Shown here piece after piece: positions 25,349 to 34,194 of a stretch of DNA of 64,000 nt. Numbering within the stretch: position 1 is the first letter of the stretch; the number at the start of each line of letters is the position of its first letter. A program made the position numbers and the translations under genes. The DNA is from Algoriphagus yeomjeoni. GTDB taxonomy: Bacteria; Bacteroidota; Bacteroidia; Cytophagales; Cyclobacteriaceae. Where the stretch lies: positions 195,387 through 259,386 of the forward strand of contig NZ_QLLK01000002.1 of NCBI RefSeq assembly GCF_003259505.1, in the 5' to 3' direction. The notes under the pieces are model-generated. The model saw nothing but the letters and a program-made list of their open reading frames with translations. It was not told the origin of the DNA and searched no databases.

Positions 25349-27427
25349 TTAACGAACATCTTTTTTGTAATCTGTAACCAAATGCTCGATGAAAAACTCC
25401 ATCATTCTATCTCTGTTCAAGGCGGTGTGACCGCCGTCTGGAGCTACTTGCACCTCTATGCTTTTGCCGGCATCTTGAAACGCTTTGATCAACATCAGCG
25501 AATTGGATGGATGCACATTATTATCAGCAGTTCCGTAGAATACCAAAAGTTCACCTTGTAGCTGGTCAGCCATATTCATTAAGCTGAACCTATTGTAACC
25601 AGCTTCATTGCTTTCTAGTGTGCCCATAAAACGCTCCGTGTAGATGTTGTCATATAATCTCCAGTCCGTTACTGAAGAGTTTGCGACAGCCGCATGAATC
25701 AAGTCAGGAAATCTTAGTAGCATAGAAGCCGCTGTGGTTCCTCCATAAGAAGTTCCAAATACGCCTACTCTATCCTTATCGAAATAAGGTCTATCATGAA
25801 GTGATTTGATGCCTTCGGCAAAATCATCCATTTCTACCAAACCTAGATTTCCGTATAATTGATCCAGCAACTTTTTGCCTCGACCTTTTACATTTCTACC
25901 ATCAATATTCAATATCAAAAACCCATATTCAGTCAATGGATCTGGAAGTGTGAAATTCTCCCGAAATGCATTCGTAGCAGGTCCACCATAGTTACTAAGG
26001 ATTACTGGGTATTTTTTACTTGGGTCAAAATCCGATGGGAAATGAATCATTCCGTGCAACTCAGTCACTCCATCTTTAGAAGTGAAAGTGAATACTTCCA
26101 CTTTATTCAGACCTAACTCCTCAAACCTACTCATGTCACTTTTTGCCAATTCAGCTACCACTTTGCCTTTGGCATCCACCAAATTGGTAAATGGAGGAAT
26201 GTCATGAGTTTGAGCTACATCTACAAAGTATTTCCCATCAGGAGAAATAGTCACCGAGTGATTAAAAGCTGGATCTGTTAATCGGGTATCTTTTGTACCG
26301 TCAAGATTTACGCGATGTAGCTGCATCAGCATGTGATTTTCACCACTGCGAGCCATGTAATACAAGGTCTTATCCTCTTCATCTACCTTTACAATATTGG
26401 AAACTTCAAAAGGATGAGTGGTAATCGCATTTACCAGTGTCCCATCAAAATTGTAGAGGTAATAGTTATTGAAACCTGATCTTTCAGATGCCCAGATGAA
26501 ATGCTCACCATCGGCTAAAACTTCCATCTCTGGGGAATTCTCCACAAAACTCGGAAGCCACTCTTCACGGATTACCGTTCGGCTTTTACCTGTTTCTGGG
26601 TTAGCAGCACGAAGCTCGAGGATATTCTGACGTCTATTGGTGCTGTGATAAAGCAATTCTTTGCCGTCTGGAGTCCAAGACAAGTCATAAATATATGTTC
26701 CCAAATCTCCATCGCTGTAAGGCTTACCATCTCTGATATCCAATTCAGTCATCTTTTTGGTCGCTACATCATAGACCATCAGATCCACGGGAAGATTTGG
26801 CTCACCCACTTTAGGATAGGCTTCGATCTCAAGTGAATCATATAAACTTAATTGATTCAACAGGACGTAGTATTTCTTTACATCCTTTTCATCAAATCTA
26901 TAGAAAGCGATTTTACTTCCATCAGGAGACCACCACATGGCGGTATTCTGGCTTAATTCCTCTCCATATACCCAAGTAGCAATACCGTATTTTATTTGAT
27001 TATCCTCGTTACCATCGGTTGTGATGGCGATCACATTGCTGCCATCAGCATTGCTGAGGTACATATTGCGATCCTTTGTGTATGCTTTGAATTTACCATC
27101 TGGTGACTCTGCCGAATCAAACTGGCGACCTCGGGCAGGACGATTCCAAGCTCTTCGCTCAGGAGTTGGGATTTCTCCAACTTCTGTTACTTTTTTCGTT
27201 TTTATTGAGAAAGACTGAAGCTTGCCATTTTCTACGTATTCAAAGGATTTGCCATCCTCAGCCCATTTTACATTTAGACTGCCTGGAATGACAGAAGACC
27301 TTATTTGTGGCGCTATTTTTTGGTATTGCTCATAGCCAGGCATGTTTTTGAGCTTATCCTGAGCATGTGAGATAGAAATGGAAGTAACCAAAGCTGCAGC
27401 CATGGTAAAGAAGAACTTATGCTTCAT
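25349..27427 (-). CDS. Dipeptidyl peptidase IV (S9B serine peptidase), exported
   Basis: I start at the ATG whose CAT is at 27425-27427 (692 residues), because MKHKFFFTMAAALVTSISISHAQ is a clear signal peptide; an upstream frame would add 41 hydrophobic residues. The N-terminal part is a DPP IV beta-propeller (SPDGKFKAYTKDRNMYLSN; WVYGEEL with the Glu region that binds the substrate amino end). The C-terminal alpha/beta hydrolase has the nucleophile S560 in GTSYGG, Asp in TADNNVH and His in DGGHTAL. It should cut dipeptides, usually after Pro or Ala, from peptides in the periplasm. Length and motifs are normal for Bacteroidota DPP IV. Confidence 0.93.
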   Translation of the reverse strand: MKHKFFFTMAAALVTSISISHAQDKLKNMPGYEQYQKIAPQIRSSVIPGSLNVKWAEDGKSFEYVENGKLQSFSIKTKKVTEVGEIPTPERRAWNRPARGRQFDSAESPDGKFKAYTKDRNMYLSNADGSNVIAITTDGNEDNQIKYGIATWVYGEELSQNTAMWWSPDGSKIAFYRFDEKDVKKYYVLLNQLSLYDSLEIEAYPKVGEPNLPVDLMVYDVATKKMTELDIRDGKPYSDGDLGTYIYDLSWTPDGKELLYHSTNRRQNILELRAANPETGKSRTVIREEWLPSFVENSPEMEVLADGEHFIWASERSGFNNYYLYNFDGTLVNAITTHPFEVSNIVKVDEEDKTLYYMARSGENHMLMQLHRVNLDGTKDTRLTDPAFNHSVTISPDGKYFVDVAQTHDIPPFTNLVDAKGKVVAELAKSDMSRFEELGLNKVEVFTFTSKDGVTELHGMIHFPSDFDPSKKYPVILSNYGGPATNAFRENFTLPDPLTEYGFLILNIDGRNVKGRGKKLLDQLYGNLGLVEMDDFAEGIKSLHDRPYFDKDRVGVFGTSYGGTTAASMLLRFPDLIHAAVANSSVTDWRLYDNIYTERFMGTLESNEAGYNRFSLMNMADQLQGELLVFYGTADNNVHPSNSLMLIKAFQDAGKSIEVQVAPDGGHTALNRDRMMEFFIEHLVTDYKKDVR

Positions 27428-27710
27428 ATATATTCGGGTTAAATTAATTCTAGATGCGATGATACTATTTTTAGCTGTAAAAAACAGGGATAAATACACG
27501 AGTGAAGGATTTTGAAAGTAGAATAGGATTCCAAAAAGCAGTATTTTCACATTATTTCACTTTAGGCCGTTCATCTCGGCCATTTTTTGAAAACAGTTCA
27601 TTAATTAAAACGCTACCTAAAGAATCATCGATCTATCTGATAAATTGTCTCCCCCAGAAATACTCAATATATTGGTTTGATTATCATTTAACCCACAAAT
27701 AACCCAAGAA

Positions 27711-28643
27711 ATGGAATACAGAAAATTAGGAAAGACAGGCCTGAACTTGTCTATTCTTGGATTTGGAGCATCGCCTATGGGTGATGTTTTTGATGTTTCT
27801 GACGAAAAAGATGGCTATCGAGCCGTTCACTATGCAATAGACCACGGAGTTAATTTTTTCGATGTTTCTCCTTTCTACGGAATTACTTTAGCGGAAAAGC
27901 GACTGGGAAATGCGCTAGAAGGAAAGCGTGAACAAGTTATTTTGGCTACAAAATGTGGGCGTTATGACCTACAGGAATTTGATTTTTCTGAAAAGAGAAT
28001 TCTCAAATCTGTCGATGAATCTCTCTCCAGATTAAAAACAGATTATGTTGATTTGCTTCAGCTTCATGACATCGAGTTCGTTGATAAAGAGCAAATTCTT
28101 AATGAAGCTTGGCCAACTTTAGTCAAACTCAAAGAATCCGGGAAAGCCAGGTTTATTGGAATCACAGGTTTACCCGTGAATTACTTGGCAGAAATCACAC
28201 GAAATATAGAGGTGGACACGGTCCTTTCTTGGGCCCATTACAATTTGCTCGAAGACGAGATAAACCGAGAACTCGTTCCTCTTTCAAAGGATAAAGGCTT
28301 TGGTCTGATGAATGCAGCTCCCTTGATGCAACGCATTCTATCGGATGCTCCTTTGCCGGAATGGCATAGATCTCCGCAGGCTATGAAGGACATGCAATCC
28401 AAACTACTAAGCCTTTGCGCTAGATTTAATGTAAAACTAAGTGACGTTGCGATTCGCTATGCTTTGGATCATCGGGACATCACTACGACTATCGTTGGCA
28501 TGTGTGACCTTGCTACTAGTTCTCAAAACGTAAGCGTACTCGATTTCAAAATTCCTGATGGCCTTTTGGAAGAAATAGAAATCCTGGTCGCACCCGTCAA
28601 AAACCAAATGTGGTACGAAGGAAAGCCTGAGAATAATATTTAG
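27711..28643 (+). CDS. Aldo/keto reductase, L-galactose/L-fucose dehydrogenase-like
   Basis: The 310-residue protein is a TIM-barrel NAD(P)-dependent oxidoreductase. The AKR catalytic set is visible: D and Y in NFFDVSPFYG, K in ILATKCGRY, and H in LLQLHD. Sequence features such as GFGASPMGDVF and GLMNAAPLMQRILSDAPLPEWH resemble the L-galactose dehydrogenase subgroup, which oxidises L-galactose or L-fucose to lactones. The amidohydrolase upstream and the mutarotase-like gene downstream fit a non-phosphorylative deoxysugar route. Exact sugar is inferred. Confidence 0.85.
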   Translation: MEYRKLGKTGLNLSILGFGASPMGDVFDVSDEKDGYRAVHYAIDHGVNFFDVSPFYGITLAEKRLGNALEGKREQVILATKCGRYDLQEFDFSEKRILKSVDESLSRLKTDYVDLLQLHDIEFVDKEQILNEAWPTLVKLKESGKARFIGITGLPVNYLAEITRNIEVDTVLSWAHYNLLEDEINRELVPLSKDKGFGLMNAAPLMQRILSDAPLPEWHRSPQAMKDMQSKLLSLCARFNVKLSDVAIRYALDHRDITTTIVGMCDLATSSQNVSVLDFKIPDGLLEEIEILVAPVKNQMWYEGKPENNI

Positions 28644-28750
28644 GAGACAGGTAGCAATGATCAGATTACAGTATACAGCGTCATTGCAAACGACAGAGAG
28701 CCTGTCCCGATTCGTCGGGAAGTGAAGCAATCTGTTTTTAAGAAGTAACC

Positions 28751-28878
28751 CTTCGACTTCGCTCAGAGTGACTTCAGACTCCGTTCAACGTTACAATTTA
28801 GTCAGACTGAGCGAAGCCGAAGTCCAATTTGATTTAGTGAAGCCCTAAGACCTTGTCAGATTGAGCGAAGTCGAAGTC
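28751..28878. repeat. Three copies of a GAGCGAAGTCGAAG-type intergenic repeat
   Basis: In the 378-base gene-free gap there are copies at 28751-28772 (reverse), 28801-28824 and 28855-28878, each about 24 bases with the core CTGAGCGAAGTCGAAG and small variations. A related copy is at 8468-8491. No gene is seen in the gap. Confidence 0.7.
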
Positions 28879-28940
28879 AACACAAAATAAATTTTGAAGT
28901 AAAATATTCAACACAATAACTCATACCGCATGAAATCGAG

Positions 28941-28992
28941 CATGACTGAAAAGTCACACACTGAGATAATTATCCCATACGCGAGATTCCAT
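28941..28992 (+). repeat. 52-base intergenic element, copy 1
   Basis: The element starts CATGACT-NN-AAAGTCACA and ends GCGAGATTCCAT, with a variable middle. A second copy of the same length is at 38967-39018. It stands about 30 bases before the next start codon. Confidence 0.55.
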
Positions 28993-29021
28993 GTGACCAT
29001 TAAAAAACAAATTATAAACAC

Positions 29022-30041
29022 ATGAAAGCATTAGTCCTCACAGATATCGGCAAAACAGAACTCCGGGAAGTAGAAAAACCCAGTCCAAAAGCTGGTGAAG
29101 TTCTCCTCAAAGTTGGCATGGTTGGCTTTTGCGGTGGTGATCTGAATAGCTATCGAGGACTTTTTCCCCTTCAGGAATACCCTAATATCCTCGGTCATGA
29201 AGTTGGAGGAATTATCGAGGAACTGGGAACTGACGTTCCTGAGTCCGTCAAAGTTGGGATGAAAGTGACAGTTTATCCCTACTTGAATTGTGGAAAATGC
29301 ATAGCGTGCCGAAAAGGAGCACGTAATGCCTGCAAGGAAAATAAAACCATGGGCGTTCGCCGACCTGGAGCAATGTGTAGATACATAACCTTGCCTTGGC
29401 AGGATGTTTTTCCTTCTGAAAAATTATCTCTTCGTGAGCTAGCTTTGGCAGAGCCACTTACCGTTGGTTTTCATTCTGTAAACCGAGCAAAGGTAAGTGC
29501 TGAAGATCGCGTAGCAGTAATTGGATGTGGAATCGTAGGATTAGGAGCTGTGGCATCAGCAGTTAATAAAGGAGCGGAAGTGATCGCAATTGATTTGGAT
29601 GACGCTAAACTTGAGATTGCAAAGAAAATTGGTGTAAAGTATACCATAAATCCCAAGAAGGTTGACTTGCATCAAACACTACAGGAGCTGACAACAAATG
29701 ACGGCCCTGACGTGATCATTGAAGCTGTTGGAAGTCCTATCACCTACCGTCAGGCTGTAGAAGAAGTGGCTTTTACCGGGCGAGTTGTGTGCATAGGCTA
29801 CGCAAAAGCACCTGTGGAATTCAACACTTCGCTCTTCGTTCAAAAGGAAATAGAGATCCTCGGTTCTAGAAATTGCACTACCGAATTTCCTGAGGTAATT
29901 GACTATTTGGAGCAAGGAAAATTTCCGGTAGATGAGGTAATCAGTAAAGTGGTGAGTATTGATGAATCAGAGCAAGCTCTCGCGGATTGGTCTAAAGATC
30001 AAGAGGGAATAATTAAAATAATGATAGATTTTGACAAATAA
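29022..30041 (+). CDS. Zinc-dependent alcohol dehydrogenase (MDR), sugar-acid/polyol type
   Basis: The 339-residue enzyme has catalytic-zinc ligands in VGFCGGD and LGHEVGG (Cys and His-Glu), the structural-zinc set in NCGKCIACRKGARNAC, and a Rossmann motif VIGCGIVGLGAV. Relatives oxidise polyols, L-galactonate, L-threonate or similar with NAD. Four bases later comes a sugar isomerase/epimerase gene, so the two form an operon for carbohydrate catabolism. The substrate cannot be fixed from sequence. Confidence 0.87.
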   Translation: MKALVLTDIGKTELREVEKPSPKAGEVLLKVGMVGFCGGDLNSYRGLFPLQEYPNILGHEVGGIIEELGTDVPESVKVGMKVTVYPYLNCGKCIACRKGARNACKENKTMGVRRPGAMCRYITLPWQDVFPSEKLSLRELALAEPLTVGFHSVNRAKVSAEDRVAVIGCGIVGLGAVASAVNKGAEVIAIDLDDAKLEIAKKIGVKYTINPKKVDLHQTLQELTTNDGPDVIIEAVGSPITYRQAVEEVAFTGRVVCIGYAKAPVEFNTSLFVQKEIEILGSRNCTTEFPEVIDYLEQGKFPVDEVISKVVSIDESEQALADWSKDQEGIIKIMIDFDK

Positions 30042-30045
30042 GAAA

Positions 30046-30861
30046 ATGATAAAATCCTGTGTAACGATAGCTCTAGTGCCACAAATAAAAACTGGACCTT
30101 GGATATTTTGGGAGGATCTGGAAGCTGGAATGCATAAAGCGTCCAAACTTGGATTTGATGCGATAGAGCTTTTCACTGCTTCTGCGGACGCGATCGAAAT
30201 TCCAAAACTAAAGGAACTTCTTGAAAAATATAACTTAGAACTTGCAGCAGTGGGAACCGGCGCTGGAAAGGTAATTCACGGAATGACGCTTACCGATCCT
30301 AATTCAGAAATCAGGAAAAAAGCAATTTCCTTTATCAAAGAAATGATGGATTTTGGAGCCGCTTTCCGTGCACCGGCGATTATTGGTTCGATGCAGGGAA
30401 ATATACTTCCTGGAAATGACAGAGAAGAAACCATGTCTTGGCTAGCTGAAGCATTGAATGAACTAGGAAAACATGCCGAAGCAAAAGGTGTCACCTTAAT
30501 CTATGAACCTCTAAATCGCTACGAAACTAACTTGCTCAATACACTTGAGGCAGGTTCAAAATTCTTAGATACGCTGGATACCAAGTCTGTAAAACTATTG
30601 GCCGATCTTTTCCATATGAATATTGAAGAAGAAAACTTAGAACAAAGTATTCTGAAATGGGGAAAATACATAGGGCATATTCACTTCGCGGACAGCAATA
30701 GAAGACCAATGGGATTTGGACATACATCAATGAGGGAAATTGCTGAATCTATCAAGACTATTGGCTACAGCGGTTTTGTTTCTGCAGAAGCTTTCCCCTA
30801 CCCTAATCCAGATGCAGCAGCTGAGCAGACGATTGGGGAGTTTAGGAAATGGTTTCGGTGA
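30046..30861 (+). CDS. Xylose isomerase-like TIM-barrel sugar epimerase/isomerase
   Basis: Starting at the ATG at 30046, four bases after the dehydrogenase stop, the protein has 271 residues. Typical points of this superfamily are the substrate Glu in LIYEPLNRYETN, the metal ligands in LLADLFHMNIEE (Asp, His), HIHFADSNR (His, Asp) and FVSAEAFPYP (Glu). Relatives isomerise or epimerise keto sugars or work on inosose. The dehydrogenase partner suggests a step in the same sugar route. Confidence 0.87.
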   Translation: MIKSCVTIALVPQIKTGPWIFWEDLEAGMHKASKLGFDAIELFTASADAIEIPKLKELLEKYNLELAAVGTGAGKVIHGMTLTDPNSEIRKKAISFIKEMMDFGAAFRAPAIIGSMQGNILPGNDREETMSWLAEALNELGKHAEAKGVTLIYEPLNRYETNLLNTLEAGSKFLDTLDTKSVKLLADLFHMNIEEENLEQSILKWGKYIGHIHFADSNRRPMGFGHTSMREIAESIKTIGYSGFVSAEAFPYPNPDAAAEQTIGEFRKWFR

Positions 30862-30895
30862 TTTGAGATTTGAGATTTGAGATTTGAGATTTGAG
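30861..30895 (+). repeat. Five tandem ATTTGAG heptamers
   Basis: Five perfect copies of ATTTGAG begin at the last base of the epimerase stop codon and run 35 bases. The remaining 195 bases before the next gene contain a degenerate TCT-rich element (31010-31084) and no gene. Confidence 0.85.
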
Positions 30896-31009
30896 ATTTT
30901 TGAACCTCCATCGTAAAGCCCAAAACGCATTGAAAATGAGGTACCCCCACCCCCCTTTTACAAGTATTTCTTATTCCACGCAGCTTTCAATTCCAAGGAG
31001 GACTTGCTT

Positions 31010-31084
31010 CTGTCTAGACTCTTGGCTCTAATCTCTTAAGTCTTATATCTATATATTGATACTTACATCTAGCAACTTGATACT
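31010..31084 (+). repeat. Degenerate TCT-rich intergenic repeat
   Basis: Units such as CTCTAATCTCTTAAGTCTTA and ACATCTAGCAACTTGATAC match in style and partly in sequence the tracts at 8374-8445, 8880-8937 and 55315-55390. Confidence 0.5.
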
Positions 31085-31090
31085 AAAAAA

Positions 31091-31432
31091 ATGAAACGAT
31101 TCGCACTTACTCTTGACCTCATTGATGATGAGGAATCCATCAAAGAATACGAGCAGCATCATTCTCCTGGAGCTGCTTGGCCAGAAGTAACCCAGCATGA
31201 TATAGATGCAGGTATTCTCAATATTGAGATTTTCCGTACAGGAAATCGCATGTTTATGTTGCTAGAAACAATAGATGAATTTGACTTTGAAGAAAAAGCT
31301 AAATTCGATGCAACCAATCCTAAAATCGCCGAATGGGAGGCTTTTATGTGGAAATATCAGCAACCTATTCCATGGGCAAAACCTGGAGAAAAGTGGGTTT
31401 TGATGAATAGAATCTTTAAGTCTGGAGAATGA
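31091..31432 (+). CDS. L-rhamnose mutarotase-like protein
   Basis: The 113-residue protein matches the RhaM/COG3254 family: MKRFALTLDLIDDEESIKEYEQHHSP (with the conserved His), EIFRTGNRMFMLLE, and a closing EKWVLMNRIF. These small cytoplasmic enzymes interconvert alpha and beta anomers of L-rhamnose or L-fucose. It fits with the neighbouring aldo/keto reductase and dehydrogenases as the entry step of deoxysugar catabolism. Whether the sugar is rhamnose or fucose is open. Confidence 0.85.
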   Translation: MKRFALTLDLIDDEESIKEYEQHHSPGAAWPEVTQHDIDAGILNIEIFRTGNRMFMLLETIDEFDFEEKAKFDATNPKIAEWEAFMWKYQQPIPWAKPGEKWVLMNRIFKSGE

Positions 31433-31500
31433 TTAACAACTATTGACTACCTACTTTTAGATTTTTTACCCATTTTACGAGTTCACTAACTTTTTCTACA

Positions 31501-32064
31501 ATGAAAATGCTGCATAAACTCCCAGTTGTAATTGGGCTAATTCTTTTCTCCAACAGTATCAGCCAAGCGCAGATTAACCCTGCTAAAGGCTATGATCATG
31601 ATATCGGAAACATGGTTTCTATGCTTGAGAATCTCCGGGCAAGAATTATTATGAGCGTGCAAGGCCTAAATCAAGAGCAAACTGATTTTTTGTTGGATGA
31701 TAAAGCCAATAGAATTGGTGCTATGATTATGCACCTGGCTGCCACAGAAGTTTATTATCAAGCTTTGACTTTTGAAAACAGACAGCTAAATGAGGAGGAA
31801 AAAGAAAAATGGGGAGTTGCGCTTAGCCTAGGAGATGAAGCAAGAGCAGAATTTATAGATAAACCTATTAGCTATTATCTGGAGGCTTGGACCCAAGTTA
31901 GAGTAAAAACGAATGAGCTTCTCAAAACTAAAGATGACAGGTGGTTTTCAAGTAAAATCAAAGGCTCAGAGGTCAATAATCACTGGGCATGGTTTCATGT
32001 AATGGAGCATCAGGCAAATCACATGGGCCAGATCAATATGCTCCGAAGTCGATTGCCTGAATAA
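31501..32064 (+). CDS. Exported DinB-family protein
   Basis: The 187-residue protein has a signal peptide ending SQAQ (about residue 23). The remaining part is a DinB four-helix bundle: a metal His in MIMHLAATEVYY and the pair in WFHVMEHQANHMGQIN. DinB/YfiT-like proteins bind a divalent metal and include thiol transferases and hydrolases, but many have no known activity. Export to the periplasm argues against a bacillithiol-like cytoplasmic role. It converges with the arginine decarboxylase gene. Confidence 0.8.
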   Translation: MKMLHKLPVVIGLILFSNSISQAQINPAKGYDHDIGNMVSMLENLRARIIMSVQGLNQEQTDFLLDDKANRIGAMIMHLAATEVYYQALTFENRQLNEEEKEKWGVALSLGDEARAEFIDKPISYYLEAWTQVRVKTNELLKTKDDRWFSSKIKGSEVNNHWAWFHVMEHQANHMGQINMLRSRLPE

Positions 32065-32088
32065 CTTTAACTTTCAAACTAATGAAAC

Positions 32089-32124
32089 AAAAACGGCTGC
32101 TAATTGAATTAACAGCCGTTTTTT
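32089..32124. terminator. Terminator between DinB and arginine decarboxylase genes
   Basis: AAAAACGGCTG (32089-32099) pairs with CAGCCGTTTTT (32113-32123), loop of 13 bases; A and T runs allow use from either strand. Confidence 0.9.
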
Positions 32125-32127
32125 CTT

Positions 32128-33513
32128 TTAATACCCTAAAGTCTTTAACATACTTTCTTCCGTCTGATCTTCTGCGAAAAGTCTGTGGGTTACATTTCCA
32201 TCTTTATCTCGATCGATCAGAACATGCTTTGGAGCAGGGATTAGACAATGCTGAATTCCGCCGTATCCACCTAGCGATTCCTGATAAGCACCCGTATGGA
32301 AAAAGCCCAAATACTGAACTGTCTTCTCAGGTTTTGGGAGGTAAATATTGTATTGGTGAGCCTCAGAGTTATAATAATCCATGCTATCACAGGTAAGTCC
32401 ACCAAGATTGATATTATGATATTCTGCATCCCAATTATTGACAGCTAGCATAATATACTTCTGATTCAAACCCCAGCTATCTGGCAATTGCGTGATAAAG
32501 GACCCGTCGATCATATACCAAAGCTCTTTGTCATTTTGAAGCTTTTCTTCCAAAACTGAATAAAGCACAGCCCCACTCTCTCCGACGGTATAGCTTCCAA
32601 ACTCAGTGAAAATATTTGGCTCGTCCGTATTGTTTTTGCCACACATCCACTTGATGTTTTTCACGATTTGCTCAGCCATATACTGGTAGTCATAATCGAA
32701 AAAGACATTGGTCTTAATCGGCCATCCGCCACCAATATCCATCGAGTCCAACGTAGGAGAAATCTTTTTCAAGTCCACGTATTTCTGGATAAATCGCGTC
32801 AATTCAGACCAATAATAAGCCGTATCTCTGATGCCGGAATTGATAAAGAAATGCAACATTTTCAGGCTTACATTCGGATTATCCTTGATTTTGTCTTCAT
32901 ACAGCTTGATGATGTCATTGTATCTCACACCAAGTCTAGATGTGTAAAAACCAAACTTTGGCTCCTCGTCTGCAGCGATTCTGATTCCAACTTGGAATGG
33001 AACTTTCACATGCTCCAAATAATAGTCGATCTCAGTGATGTTATCCAAAATCGGCACACAGTTCACAAAACCGTCGTTGAGCAATTCAGTGATGTATTTC
33101 TTGTACAGCTCACGTTTGAAGCCATTACAGACTATAAAAGTCTTCTTGGTGATCTTTCCTTTCGCATAGAGACTTCGAACCAATGGAATATCAAAAGTCG
33201 ATGAAGTCTCAATATGAATGTCATTTTTTAGCGCTTCGTTGAGCACAAAACTGAAGTGAGAAGACTTGGTGCAATAACAATAAGTGTATTTACCCTTGTA
33301 ATCATGCTGCTCCATTGCATTCTTAAAATACGTCTTTGCGTTCTGAATACTCTCGGAGATTTTAGGTAAATAGGTAAGCTTAAGCGGAGTACCATAGGTT
33401 TCTATAATCTCCATCATGTTCACTCCATTGAAATGCAGTTCATTGTTTTCTACCTCAAATTCCTTGGTAGGAAAGTCAAATGTCTGCTCAATCAGATCTT
33501 TGTAAGTATTCAT
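32128..33513 (-). CDS. speA: Arginine decarboxylase, fold-III PLP enzyme
   Basis: Start is placed at the ATG whose CAT is 33511-33513 (461 residues); a TTG two codons earlier is unlikely. The alanine-racemase-like barrel has a PLP-lysine candidate in YCYCTKSSHFSF, the block LHFFINSG and the phosphate-binding DIGGGWP. The second domain has the substrate-side FHTGAYQESLGGYGG. This shorter form is widespread in Bacteroidota and is annotated as arginine decarboxylase, making agmatine for polyamines. It lacks the extra domains of E. coli SpeA (658 residues). Ornithine or lysine activity is not excluded. Confidence 0.82.
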   Translation of the reverse strand: MNTYKDLIEQTFDFPTKEFEVENNELHFNGVNMMEIIETYGTPLKLTYLPKISESIQNAKTYFKNAMEQHDYKGKYTYCYCTKSSHFSFVLNEALKNDIHIETSSTFDIPLVRSLYAKGKITKKTFIVCNGFKRELYKKYITELLNDGFVNCVPILDNITEIDYYLEHVKVPFQVGIRIAADEEPKFGFYTSRLGVRYNDIIKLYEDKIKDNPNVSLKMLHFFINSGIRDTAYYWSELTRFIQKYVDLKKISPTLDSMDIGGGWPIKTNVFFDYDYQYMAEQIVKNIKWMCGKNNTDEPNIFTEFGSYTVGESGAVLYSVLEEKLQNDKELWYMIDGSFITQLPDSWGLNQKYIMLAVNNWDAEYHNINLGGLTCDSMDYYNSEAHQYNIYLPKPEKTVQYLGFFHTGAYQESLGGYGGIQHCLIPAPKHVLIDRDKDGNVTHRLFAEDQTEESMLKTLGY

Positions 33514-33575
33514 TAGCAAAAATAATTGGTGTTAAAGCCCTGCAAAAATTGCTTTTTATTAGGGGAATTCAAATG

Positions 33576-33605
33576 AAAAAGGGACAAATCCCTTCGGACT
33601 GTCCC
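33576..33605 (-). terminator. Terminator after the 140-residue hypothetical gene
   Basis: GGGAC (33581-33585) and GTCCC (33601-33605) bracket a GGG/CCC-rich loop; on the minus strand the stem is followed by TTTTT. It separates the hypothetical gene from the decarboxylase gene. Confidence 0.6.
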
Positions 33606-33642
33606 AATATTAGTTAATAGTAATGATATGTTAATTATTCAT

Positions 33643-34065
33643 TCAATCCATCATTGCATGCTGAAGTAAAAACTGCTCAGACCTGAAATGGTTTCTATTG
33701 ATAATTACCTCCTTGAGTACTTTCTTGAATTTCACTTCCTTTTGCAGAAGTAAAACCAATTCCGAAAAGAACTGCGATACTGCTGCGTGATTGGCTTCAG
33801 GATAATAAAAAAAAGCTGCTTTTTCCTCTGAAGAAAATCTCAAATTCAAACTTTTTGGCTTCCCCGACTCACTAAGACCTTTGAAAAGTGGGAAGAGGAT
33901 TTCAAAGGGAGACTCAAACCTGCAAATACCCTGCATCATCAAACCTGATTTTTGACTAAAAATCTTCACGATTTCCTGTTGATTTACTGAAATGCTGGAA
34001 ATTCCGTTGGAAAAGCTAATCAATTGCTCTTCTGAAATTGGGCTAGTTTGTGGTAATGCGCTCAT
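33643..34065 (-). CDS. Hypothetical protein, 140 residues
   Basis: I do not recognise a family. The protein is soluble, without signal peptide or membrane helix. It has a hydrophobic central block (FESPFEILFPLFKGLSES), then RFSSEEKAAFFYYPEANHAAVSQFFSELVLLLQKEVKFKKVLKEV, probably alpha/beta with a long C-terminal helix. A possible -7 element TACATTTG on the minus strand lies at 34095-34102. It ends at its own terminator, so it is likely a single-gene unit. Coding character is supported by length, start context and lack of competing frames. Confidence 0.6.
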   Translation of the reverse strand: MSALPQTSPISEEQLISFSNGISSISVNQQEIVKIFSQKSGLMMQGICRFESPFEILFPLFKGLSESGKPKSLNLRFSSEEKAAFFYYPEANHAAVSQFFSELVLLLQKEVKFKKVLKEVIINRNHFRSEQFLLQHAMMD

Positions 34066-34194
34066 TGTTGCAAGTTTAAAGATCTAATACGCTTCAAATG
34101 TAAAAGGGTTATCCTTATTATCCTATATTCCCTATAATTTTTATAGGGTTTATAAAAACACCTGATTGAGAATGGGATAATTCAGCTAGAAAGC

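Noticed and set aside
27428-27550. 41-residue N-terminal extension of dipeptidyl peptidase IV
   Set aside because: The signal peptide starts at the inner Met; the extension would put a second hydrophobic stretch before it and is intergenic in character.
30861-30895. Tandem ATTTGAG heptamers as a phase-variation tract
   Set aside because: They lie after the stop codon and outside any promoter, so slippage would not switch a gene.
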